Of a stretch of DNA of 21,483 bases, positions 15,029 through 21,483 are shown one piece after another. Source of the stretch: Chitinophagaceae bacterium UBA2789 (GTDB lineage: Bacteria; Bacteroidota; Bacteroidia; Chitinophagales; Chitinophagaceae); NCBI GenBank assembly GCA_002352145.1, contig DEHX01000095.1, forward strand, positions 3,802-25,284, written 5' to 3'. Every line of letters begins with the position of its first letter. Within the stretch, counting starts at the first letter, position 1. The translations under genes were made by a program, and so were the position numbers. The notes under the pieces were generated by a model, which was given only the letters and a program-made list of their open reading frames with translations, had not been told where the DNA came from and searched no databases.

Positions 15029-17848
15029 CTATCTCGCAATAATTCTCATACCGCCGCCACCGGCATTATTCAAACCTGTTTTACTAAGGCTGTAAGTGAA
15101 GCCAAGCTGGAAGAAACGGCGTAGTGTTAATACCCGGCTGTCTTCAATGTAGTTATTGTTTGTATTACGGCTTACACCAATATTTTTATTCAAGAGGTCC
15201 ACAGCGCTGAGCTTAAGCTCTCCGCGGTTATACTTCAGGAATTGTTTGCTGATACTTGCATTCCAGATTGGTACTTCAAGGTTGAACCCTGCTGCCCGCT
15301 GGCTGTTGATGGTATAAGTGAAGTTGGTAGAAAAGAAAAACTGTTTAGGCAATTGCCAGTCTGTTGATGCGTTGTACTCCTGTGATATGTTTTTTGTATT
15401 CAGCTCAGGCCGAAGGGAGTATTTGGTATTATTGTAACTGACCGATGCCCCAATCGCTACATTTAATTTTTCAGTTGGATTCATGTCTAACCGAAGCTCC
15501 GGACCAAATGACAGTGTTTTAATATCATTACCACTTCCGTTAATAAACTGCTTGCTTTTAAAATACCCGGTGCGGCTGCTCAGTTCAATAGTTCCCTTGA
15601 GAAAACGAACCGGGAGGCTATAACTGATATTGCTGTTAAGATTGTATACGCCGTTTACATTCACAGGTTTTGTTCTTTTTACGCCCAGCTGATTGACAGT
15701 ATCGTAATTCACAATTTTATTCTGCGTAGACTGCAGGGTGAAAAAGAGAAACAGGTTTTTATTTTTATAAGGACTGACAAGTGTAAGATTCCCCTGCACC
15801 GTATGCATGAACTCCTGTTTCAGGTCAGGGTTACCATCTCTTATATTCAGCGGGTTGCTGATATCAGGAACAGGTTGCAGCTGTGACATGGTTGGCTGAT
15901 TGGTAGAAGTGTTGTAACTGAGTGTAAAGTTTTTAAACCTCGTAAAATTGTATTGAAACCTTGCATTGGGCAACCAGTTGTGAAATGTCTTGCTGATAGT
16001 TGAATCCTTGATACCGCTGATGATCTTTCCTTCCAGCTCTGCTTGCTGCCAGGTTACTCCCACCGCATAGTTGTACTTCTTCTTTTGTGTGCGGATACGA
16101 AGTCCGCCATTGGTAAAGCCATAGGTATTTTCGAAATTATTACTCAGCATATTATTTAACTGATCATACTTTCCGTTTCCTTTATTGAAATCATAGGTCT
16201 TACGCTGCGATGTACTTTTTGTATTGCTGCGGCTTGTACTCAATTCCAGCAATGATTTCTTGAAAACAGGCTCGGTATATACTGCCCTGGCTGTATAACC
16301 CCTCAAATCACTTTCAGAAAGACTTTGCTGGTTCAGCGTATCCTTTCTCAATAAAGAGCCGTTGGGATTATAAAAACTGTTGATGGAGGAAAGGCTTCCA
16401 TCGCCGTCACTTTCATTCAGGCTTGTTTGCAGGCTGAGAGAAAATGTTCTCCCTTTGTGGGCAAATTTTCTCCTCCAGATAGCTTCATTTCGAAATGTAT
16501 AGCCATCATTATTGCTGGTTGTGTTGCTAAATCCCGCATTAGCAAGAATTTTATCTTCCGATAATGTCTGGTAATCAGATTGTGAGCGGTCAGTGGCTTT
16601 TTGGTAGCTGAAAGATGGTGTAATACGTAATGAGTTCATCGAATCCACCTGGTACAGCAGGTTCAGGTTCAACCGGTGATTATTGCTCAGGTTATCAGAC
16701 AGTGCATTTTGCCGGTAGAAGTAAGAAGAATCAGGCAAAAAATATTGTCTTTCTATGCTGCTCTCCTGCCTGGGATTAAACCGGTTATAGAAATAATTGC
16801 TTTGAAAATCGAGTTTGTTCCCAATAATGTTATTGTAATTCAGTCCGCCTCCCCAGGTGGTATTGATACCGCTATTCCGTCCGCCTGTATTTACACCCAT
16901 AGCTGCTGCATCATCTGCCGACAGGTTGATATTGATATTACCGCCCCCGGCCCTTTGCATCCTTGCCAGTTCACCAGTGAAGTTCAGAATATCCATAAAG
17001 GAAAATCCTTCTGCATTGGTATTATTGCCCATACCAATAGCCGATAGTTGTCTTGCTCCTTTAAAAGAATTTAAATTGAACCTGCTTTCATAGCGTTTTT
17101 TGGTGCCGGCACCTGCCATTGCTTTTCCAAACAAACCTTTTTTCTTGTCTTTTTTTAGTTTGAGGTTTATCGTTTTTTCGTAGTTACCATCTTCAAAACC
17201 TGTTAGCTGTGCCTGGTCGCTCTGCCTGTCATACACCTGCACCTTGTCCACTGCATCGGCCGGCAAATTCTTGGTGGCAATCTTGGGATCGTTTCCAAAG
17301 AACTCTTTCCCATCTACCAGTACCCTGTTCACTTTTTCGCCCTGTGCTTTGATTGTTCCATCTTTCTCTACTTTCACCCCAGGTAGTCTTTTCAGCAGGT
17401 CTTCCACATTAGCATTGGGTTGTACTTTAAAAGATCCTGTATTATACTGTATAGTATCATTGATCATAGTGATGGGCGGCGCCTCCGCTGCCAGTACTAC
17501 TTCTTCGAGCACTTTGGTCTTATCGCTGATGGGCAGGTTGCCCATGTCAACCAGCCTGCTGCTATCACTGATGGTAAAATATTTATTGCTGTTATGGTAG
17601 TTCACATGAGTTATCAGCAGACGATATTCCCCGTTGGCAAGTCCTCTCAATTCAAAGCGGCCATCGCTTCCTGTCATGGTAAAAGTAACCAGTGAAGAAT
17701 CTTTTTTTTCAAGAACTGTTACAGTCGCTGCAGCCACGGGTTGCCGGCTGATCGTATCAAAAGCAATCCCTTTTACAATACCATTTTTCTGGGCAAATAA
17801 TGTTGCCGCAACTATCAAAAAGAAGGTAAATAAGACAGCTTTTCTCAT
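15029..17848 (-). CDS. Outer-membrane beta-barrel protein with carboxypeptidase-regulatory-like and plug domains
   Basis: A 939-residue protein with a signal peptide (1 to about 19, LFAQ). Residues about 22-105 form a carboxypeptidase-regulatory-like Ig-type domain (VKGIAFDTISRQPVAAATVTV ... GRFELRGLANGEYRLLI). Residues about 113-235 form a TonB-receptor-like plug (VLEEVVLAAEAPPI, NANVEDLLKRLPGVKV, LVDGKEFFGNDPKIATKNL). The rest is a large barrel of the outer-membrane beta-barrel family (PF14905-like). The last barrel strand (RRFFQLGFTYSLSK) is followed by an extra tail LNNAGGGGMRIIAR instead of ending on an aromatic residue. It is a paralogue of the gene ending at 18958. The upstream region has TTAAC repeats and a -7-like element spaced as in the GLPGLI promoter, so the two are probably coregulated. 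The substrate is unknown. Confidence 0.93.
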   Translation of the reverse strand: MRKAVLFTFFLIVAATLFAQKNGIVKGIAFDTISRQPVAAATVTVLEKKDSSLVTFTMTGSDGRFELRGLANGEYRLLITHVNYHNSNKYFTISDSSRLVDMGNLPISDKTKVLEEVVLAAEAPPITMINDTIQYNTGSFKVQPNANVEDLLKRLPGVKVEKDGTIKAQGEKVNRVLVDGKEFFGNDPKIATKNLPADAVDKVQVYDRQSDQAQLTGFEDGNYEKTINLKLKKDKKKGLFGKAMAGAGTKKRYESRFNLNSFKGARQLSAIGMGNNTNAEGFSFMDILNFTGELARMQRAGGGNININLSADDAAAMGVNTGGRNSGINTTWGGGLNYNNIIGNKLDFQSNYFYNRFNPRQESSIERQYFLPDSSYFYRQNALSDNLSNNHRLNLNLLYQVDSMNSLRITPSFSYQKATDRSQSDYQTLSEDKILANAGFSNTTSNNDGYTFRNEAIWRRKFAHKGRTFSLSLQTSLNESDGDGSLSSINSFYNPNGSLLRKDTLNQQSLSESDLRGYTARAVYTEPVFKKSLLELSTSRSNTKSTSQRKTYDFNKGNGKYDQLNNMLSNNFENTYGFTNGGLRIRTQKKKYNYAVGVTWQQAELEGKIISGIKDSTISKTFHNWLPNARFQYNFTRFKNFTLSYNTSTNQPTMSQLQPVPDISNPLNIRDGNPDLKQEFMHTVQGNLTLVSPYKNKNLFLFFTLQSTQNKIVNYDTVNQLGVKRTKPVNVNGVYNLNSNISYSLPVRFLKGTIELSSRTGYFKSKQFINGSGNDIKTLSFGPELRLDMNPTEKLNVAIGASVSYNNTKYSLRPELNTKNISQEYNASTDWQLPKQFFFSTNFTYTINSQRAAGFNLEVPIWNASISKQFLKYNRGELKLSAVDLLNKNIGVSRNTNNNYIEDSRVLTLRRFFQLGFTYSLSKTGLNNAGGGGMRIIAR

Positions 17849-17867
17849 AGCGAAGTTATTTCAGCTA

Positions 17868-17875
17868 CGAAAATA
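17868..17875 (-). promoter_or_regulatory. -7-like promoter element of the first barrel gene
   Basis: On the minus strand this is TATTTTCG, five of six fixed positions of TAnnTTTG, 19 bases before the ATG at 17848. It sits exactly 42 bases after the TTAAC pair, the same distance as the perfect element upstream of the GLPGLI gene, which raises confidence above that for the motif alone. Confidence 0.5.
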
Positions 17876-17897
17876 TTCCTGGTGATCTATTTAATGG

Positions 17898-17933
17898 GTT
17901 AACCGGTCTTGTTTTAATGTTAATGAAGGTTAA
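17898..17933 (-). promoter_or_regulatory. Candidate response-regulator site: TTAAC repeats upstream of the first barrel gene
   Basis: On the minus strand TTAACC (17933-17928) and TTAACA (17923-17918) form a 10-base-period repeat TTAACCTTCATTAACA, and a third TTAAC lies at 17902-17898. Relative positions 1, 11 and 32 are the same as at 13260-13295, and 13 of the first 15 or more bases match that copy. The third half-site is embedded in a palindrome GGTTAACC (17897-17904). Confidence 0.6.
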
Positions 17934-17939
17934 AGAATG

Positions 17940-17974
17940 AGTCTTAAGTCCGAAGTCAATAGTCCATAGTTATT
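17940..17974. repeat. Degenerate heptanucleotide tandem repeat (AGTCNNN)x5
   Basis: Five consecutive 7-base units: AGTCTTA, AGTCCGA, AGTCAAT, AGTCCAT, AGTTATT. A further AGTCTTG occurs out of phase at 17986-17992. It lies in the 180-base gap between the first barrel gene and the small secreted-protein gene, immediately upstream of the TTAAC site. It is noncoding in both strands as far as I can see. Confidence 0.6.
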
Positions 17975-18028
17975 TAAAACTGCATAGTCTTGACTCTATA
18001 TTAAAGACAATCCGCTCCCGGCTAAGTT

Positions 18029-18616
18029 TTATTCTCTGACGGCTCCTCTTTCTTCATCCTCTCTTTCACGGTCGTAGATAAGCAATTTTACTTTCCACTC
18101 CATCGGTTCCACCGCTTGCATGGTGATCTCAACTTTCAATTTCTTCAAAAACTCCTGTCCGGGTTCAGGTGAGAATAAAACAGAAGTAAACTTCATTTCT
18201 TCTTTTGGTTCTTCGAATTTTCCTTTCAGGTGGAGAGATTTGTTATCAGCAAACCGGACAGAAAGATTATTGAGCTGGTTGAACAAGGATTTAAATTTTT
18301 GCTTTGCCTTATCAAAATTCTCTGTGGTCATCATCACTGCTTCAAAGCTGCATATTTCTTTTTTGGCAGAGTAACGGGTAATGAACGATTCTTCAGCCCC
18401 ATTCACTTTAAAATTGCATTCATAGTCTGTTGACTGAGGATGTTGCATAATCACTTCACCCATCAGGTTAATAAACCGGTTAGGATAATCTTCGATAATT
18501 TTTTTGATATCGCTGCTGATACCTGCTGCTACCGGCATCTTTAACTGTGCCGGTGTTTGGATAAAGAATAGTGCGCAAATAGTAAGCAGCACAAGTGGTT
18601 TTACGGTTTTTTTCAT
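18029..18616 (-). CDS. Secreted protein of unknown function
   Basis: A 195-residue protein I do not recognise. I choose the ATG at 18616 over the in-frame ATG at 18652 because it begins a clean signal peptide (MKKTVKPLVLLTICALFFIQTPAQ); the longer form adds a polar MEPVTNPLNPT stretch in front. The mature domain looks alpha/beta: ISSDIKKIIEDYPNRFINLMGE, a two-Cys stretch (YECNF, KEICSF), a helix TTENFDKAKQKFKSLFNQLNNL and a strand EWKVKLLIYDRER. The end is highly charged (REREDEERGAVRE). It sits between the two paralogous barrel genes on the same strand, so it could be part of the envelope module, but no shared motif proves that. No clear terminator follows it. Confidence 0.72.
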   Translation of the reverse strand: MKKTVKPLVLLTICALFFIQTPAQLKMPVAAGISSDIKKIIEDYPNRFINLMGEVIMQHPQSTDYECNFKVNGAEESFITRYSAKKEICSFEAVMMTTENFDKAKQKFKSLFNQLNNLSVRFADNKSLHLKGKFEEPKEEMKFTSVLFSPEPGQEFLKKLKVEITMQAVEPMEWKVKLLIYDREREDEERGAVRE

Positions 18617-18649
18617 CAATGTTGGATTTAACGGGTTAGTAACAGGCTC

Positions 18650-18657
18650 CAATATTA
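18650..18657 (-). promoter_or_regulatory. Weak -7-like element for the 18029-18616 gene
   Basis: The minus strand reads TAATATTG, five of six fixed positions of TAnnTTTG, 33 bases before the ATG at 18616 and across the alternative start at 18652. If it is functional, the longer reading of the gene would be untranscribed at its start. No TTAAC repeat is found here, so this promoter does not share the barrel-gene architecture. Confidence 0.25.
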
Positions 18658-18678
18658 GAAAAATTTATTTTTATTACA

Positions 18679-18686
18679 TACTTTTA
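18679..18686 (+). promoter_or_regulatory. Possible -7 element for the small plus-strand gene
   Basis: TACTTTTA matches five of six fixed positions of TAnnTTTG, 39 bases before the ATG at 18726. The DNA around it is A+T-rich, so the match alone is weak. The terminator downstream of the ORF makes a promoter in this gap more likely. Confidence 0.35.
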
Positions 18687-18725
18687 AAGTGAAACTATTC
18701 GTTTACCCTTAATAAAATATCCATT

Positions 18726-18878
18726 ATGAAAAACAGGCATCTGATACACCACCACGAAGCGGCTAAGATCTACAGCAATTATTACAAACCTTCATTTAAT
18801 TTATTGCGATTGCTGAAGTCTGTGCTGTCTGTATTGATCTCAGGTTCATCTCCTGCTGCCGGTCATTACAGAAGATAA
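18726..18878 (+). CDS. Small ORF, 50 residues, His-rich and cationic, unknown function
   Basis: ATG at 18726 and TAA at 18876-18878 give a 50-residue product. It starts MKNRHLIHHHEAAKIYSNYY, continues with an amphipathic segment FNLLRLLKSVLSVLISG and ends SSPAAGHYRR. It has one acidic residue (E11), about eight Lys/Arg and five His, so it is strongly basic. There is no classical signal peptide; the hydrophobic stretch is central. It occupies the only gap between two minus-strand genes, has a possible promoter 39 bases upstream, and is followed 30 bases later by a strong intrinsic terminator oriented for this strand. That argues for a real transcription unit. It could be a small membrane-active peptide, a toxin-like peptide, or a non-coding RNA in which the ORF is accidental. 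I know no homologue. Confidence 0.45.
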   Translation: MKNRHLIHHHEAAKIYSNYYKPSFNLLRLLKSVLSVLISGSSPAAGHYRR

Positions 18879-18908
18879 ACATGCAGTACTAACCCATCAT
18901 TATACTGA

Positions 18909-18945
18909 CAAGGGCCTCACTCATGTGAAGCCCTTGTTTTATTTT
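18909..18945 (+). terminator. Intrinsic terminator of the small plus-strand unit
   Basis: CAAGGGC (18909-18915) pairs with GCCCTTG (18930-18936). After one C/A mismatch, TCAC (18917-18920) pairs with GTGA (18925-18928) around the loop TCAT. TTTTATTTTA follows directly. The opposite strand has no T-run after the hairpin, so it works for plus-strand transcripts. It ends 13 bases before the convergent stop of the second barrel gene. Confidence 0.8.
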
Positions 18946-18957
18946 AGCAGGATTTGT

Positions 18958-21483
18958 CTAATACATTCTCATATTCCTCATATTTCTTTCCATGAAGCGG
19001 GGCATCCCGGGTTGTTGCTGTTGATTATTCCCACCCATACGATTCAGGTTAAACAGGAAGCTTACCATGAAATAACGCCTCAGCACCATACTGTTCACAT
19101 CTTCAAAGTAGTTGTCGCCGGTGTTCCGGGTAATGCTCTGATTCTGGTTCAGAATGTCATTCACCGTAAACTTTAGTTCACCATTCTTTTTCTTGAAAAG
19201 CTGTTTGGCAATGGAGGCATTCCATAAAGGAATACTCTGGTTAAAGCCTTCTGCCCTTCCGGAGTTTACATAGTAGTCAATATCGGTAGAAAGAATAATC
19301 CCGGGTTTGGTGAATGTGCGGGCCACATCGGCTGAATAGGTTTGTGCGAAATAGTCTTCATTCAATGATTCGTTTACTGAATACTTCACATTGTAGTAAG
19401 AAAGGCTGGCGTTGGCAGAAAGATCCCATTTTTCTTTCAGGTTGAAATTAGCACCCGCCGTTTGTGTCAAGGTAAGCGTTTTACCGATATTGGCCTGCTT
19501 GTACAATTCACTTACATCCCTGTTGAATAATGCCAGTGTAGTAAAGTTCAGGCTGGATCCTTTCAGTTTCACACTTTTGAATGGCAATCCCACTGTAAAG
19601 AAGGATGACAACGTAAATGCACCATTCAGGTTAACCGGCCGGCTGTATTGAATCCCTTTTTGTCCCTGCGGTACATTAGGATTAGAAGCTCCTGAAAAAA
19701 CAGTATCAATACTGTTGACAATCTTGTTTTGAGTAGTGCTGAAATTCAGATTAGCAGCAAGGAATTTAAAAGTAAGAATATTGAAAGTGTTGTAATTCAG
19801 GTTAACGCTATGACTGAATTCCTGTTTCAATGCCGGGTTACCCGTTCTTATGAATAAAGGATTAGAAACATCCGGCACATCCTGTAATTGTGTTACACTG
19901 GGCTGGTTGGTACGGCCCCGATAATTAAATCGTATGCCCTTGCTGCGGCTTGGTGTCCAGTTAAAGCTGGCCTGCGGAAAGAAGTTGGTGAAGGATTGTT
20001 TTGTAAGCGAATCCTTGTTGGTGATAGCCTGGTAGCTTTCGCTTGTCAGTGTGGCTCTTTGCACACCCAGACCAACCTGGTAATTATATTTTTTCTCCTG
20101 TACCCTGAAGTTGGCCCCAAAACGACTGGCTTCAAATATATTATTGAAACTATTGGTCAACAGAAGGTTTTTAATATCATAATCACCCGTAACCGTATTA
20201 TAGTTAAATGTCTTCTTATCTGATGTGTTTCGGTTATTGGTGTATGCATAATTGAACTCAAACAATTTATTCAAACCGGCAGGTTCTGTATATGAAACAC
20301 TCACTACATTATTGCGGGTATAGGTTTGTTGTTCATTGCGCTGGTTCTGGTTATTATTACCCTGCTGTGATCCATCCGGCTTATAAAAACGGATAGGGGA
20401 GATATTTAATCCCTCGCTTTCGCTTTCACCATAGGTATTGTTCCAGCCCAATGTAAGTGTGCGGCCGATCTTTTTAAATTTCTTCCTGTACAGGAAATTA
20501 TTACCAAGGTTTAAACCATCTCTCACATTGGTATTCGTGGTACGGCTGGTCAAAGCCAGGTAATTCAAATTGGGCGAAGTGGACATGGTTGACGATGTAT
20601 CATCGTTGAAGTTGTCAGACTTTTGAATAGTAAGTGACGGAGTGTAAAGAATAGAGTTCATGGAGTCAATCATGTATTCCATTCTTACATTAAAACGGTG
20701 ATTCTGGTTCTTATTATCGGATACAGAACGACGGGTGAGGTAAGCAATAGAATCATCGGGGAAGAAAGTCTGACGATAAGTGTTCTGCTCTTGTTCATTC
20801 CTGGTATTAGAATAGAAATAACTTCCGCTGGCTTTTATTTTTGCTCCTTCTGTATTAAAGTTCAACCCGCTTGACAAAGAACGGGTGATGCCAGTAGGAC
20901 CAGTGCCGGTAAGTCCCATAAAGCTGCCCCGGCCACCGGATACGTTCATTCCTCCAAAACTTCCACCGCCTCCACCACCAAATGAGCCTCTTCCACCACC
21001 ACCACTATTATTGAAACCGCTGAACCCACCCATAGAGCTGATGATATCAGAAAAGGAAAAGCCTTGCTTATTAATATTATTGGCGTTGAAAAGAAGAGAC
21101 ACCCTATTGCTGCCGTTAAATGCATTCAGGCTTAAATTACCTTCATACCGGCCGCCATTTTCACTGCTATTTCCACCAGCTGCCAATGCTCTTCCAAAGA
21201 CTCCTTTATTCTTATCCTTTTTCAGCTTGATGTTGATGGCCTTGGTACGGCTGCCATCATCTACTTTGGTAAATCTTGCCTGTTCGCTCATGTCATCAAA
21301 CACCTGTACACTTTCTACCATATCAGCAGTTAAATTCTTTGTAGCGAGTTTGGGATCGTTACCAAAGAATTCTTTTCCATCCACATACACTTTTTGTACC
21401 TGTTCGCCCTGTGCCTGTACATTTCCGTCTTTATCTACCTGTACTCCCGGAATTTTCTTCAGCAGATCTTCCACTGTTGCATT
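18958..21483 (-). CDS. Outer-membrane beta-barrel protein, second paralogue (N-terminus outside window)
   Basis: The frame runs off the window end (NATVEDLLKKIPGVQV). The GTG at 21474 is an internal Val, not a start. 841 residues are visible, equivalent to residue 146 onward of the 15029-17848 protein. The plug segment aligns closely with that protein (VDGKEFFGNDPKLATKNL, INIKLKKDKNKGVFGRALA). It differs by a long Gly-rich insert (about 20910-21033, G/S/F/N/R repeats) where the paralogue has a shorter stretch. The last strand RRYFMVSFLFNLNR is followed by a tail of about 27 residues, first Gln/Asn-rich (NNQQQQPG) and then Met/Arg-rich (MPRFMERNMRNMRMY). It is presumably a TonB-receptor-like barrel or related outer-membrane protein of unknown substrate. 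Its promoter lies outside the window, so shared control cannot be tested here. Confidence 0.92.
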   Translation of the reverse strand, partial: NATVEDLLKKIPGVQVDKDGNVQAQGEQVQKVYVDGKEFFGNDPKLATKNLTADMVESVQVFDDMSEQARFTKVDDGSRTKAINIKLKKDKNKGVFGRALAAGGNSSENGGRYEGNLSLNAFNGSNRVSLLFNANNINKQGFSFSDIISSMGGFSGFNNSGGGGRGSFGGGGGGSFGGMNVSGGRGSFMGLTGTGPTGITRSLSSGLNFNTEGAKIKASGSYFYSNTRNEQEQNTYRQTFFPDDSIAYLTRRSVSDNKNQNHRFNVRMEYMIDSMNSILYTPSLTIQKSDNFNDDTSSTMSTSPNLNYLALTSRTTNTNVRDGLNLGNNFLYRKKFKKIGRTLTLGWNNTYGESESEGLNISPIRFYKPDGSQQGNNNQNQRNEQQTYTRNNVVSVSYTEPAGLNKLFEFNYAYTNNRNTSDKKTFNYNTVTGDYDIKNLLLTNSFNNIFEASRFGANFRVQEKKYNYQVGLGVQRATLTSESYQAITNKDSLTKQSFTNFFPQASFNWTPSRSKGIRFNYRGRTNQPSVTQLQDVPDVSNPLFIRTGNPALKQEFSHSVNLNYNTFNILTFKFLAANLNFSTTQNKIVNSIDTVFSGASNPNVPQGQKGIQYSRPVNLNGAFTLSSFFTVGLPFKSVKLKGSSLNFTTLALFNRDVSELYKQANIGKTLTLTQTAGANFNLKEKWDLSANASLSYYNVKYSVNESLNEDYFAQTYSADVARTFTKPGIILSTDIDYYVNSGRAEGFNQSIPLWNASIAKQLFKKKNGELKFTVNDILNQNQSITRNTGDNYFEDVNSMVLRRYFMVSFLFNLNRMGGNNQQQQPGMPRFMERNMRNMRMY

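Noticed and set aside
17897..17904. Palindrome GGTTAACC as an independent operator
   Set aside because: It overlaps the third TTAAC half-site and the matching position upstream of the GLPGLI gene is not palindromic, so the symmetry is probably incidental.
18617..18652. Longer start for the 18029-18616 secreted protein
   Set aside because: It would place a polar 12-residue stretch before a well-formed signal peptide that starts with its own ATG at 18616.
20917..21030. Repetitive CCACCA/CCTCCA tracts as a CRISPR or satellite array
   Set aside because: They are in-frame Gly codons of the second barrel gene read on the opposite strand, without regular spacers.
21472..21474. GTG as the start of the second barrel gene
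   Set aside because: The frame stays open to the window end and the residues before it (NAT) align with NAN in the plug of the paralogue, so this codon is an internal Val.

Overview
The window looks like chromosomal DNA of a Bacteroidota bacterium, most likely a Chitinophagaceae-type member. This rests on a GLPGLI-family protein, two large carboxypeptidase-regulatory/plug/beta-barrel outer-membrane proteins, an ASPIC/UnbV FG-GAP protein paired with a vanadium-haloperoxidase-like protein, lipoproteins, almost no Shine-Dalgarno sequences, and several matches to the Bacteroidota -7 promoter element TAnnTTTG. I see no phage, insertion sequence, CRISPR array, tRNA or rRNA.

Layout. Positions 1-3450, plus strand: the 3' part of a GH13 alpha-amylase-type gene, a secreted alpha/beta-hydrolase esterase, a secreted P1-family (DmpA-like) peptidase and a small lipoprotein, closed by a strong bidirectional terminator. 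Positions 3465-6243, minus strand: a diheme cytochrome c lipoprotein, NagA (N-acetylglucosamine-6-phosphate deacetylase, GTG start) and an unrecognised secreted protein. Positions 6351-11044, plus strand: a vanadium-haloperoxidase/PAP2-like protein whose stop overlaps the start of a 1120-residue double FG-GAP propeller protein. Positions 11047-13205, minus strand: an overlapping response regulator and sensor histidine kinase. Positions 13343-15018, plus strand: a GLPGLI protein with its terminator, then a nucleotidyltransferase. Positions 15029-21483, minus strand: two tandem paralogous outer-membrane barrel proteins (the second cut by the window end), separated by a small secreted protein and by a separate plus-strand small ORF of 50 codons.

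The main result concerns 11047-17933. The GLPGLI gene and the first barrel gene carry the same upstream architecture. Both have TTAAC half-sites at relative positions 1, 11 and 32, followed by a -7-like element at exactly position 59. The first pair of half-sites also sits upstream of a perfect -7 match for the divergent kinase/regulator operon. The GLPGLI protein and the first barrel also end in similar tails (NN..GGG.R[VI]I). I infer an autoregulated two-component system controlling a cell-envelope module made of a periplasmic or secreted GLPGLI protein and outer-membrane barrels. Its signal and substrate are unknown.
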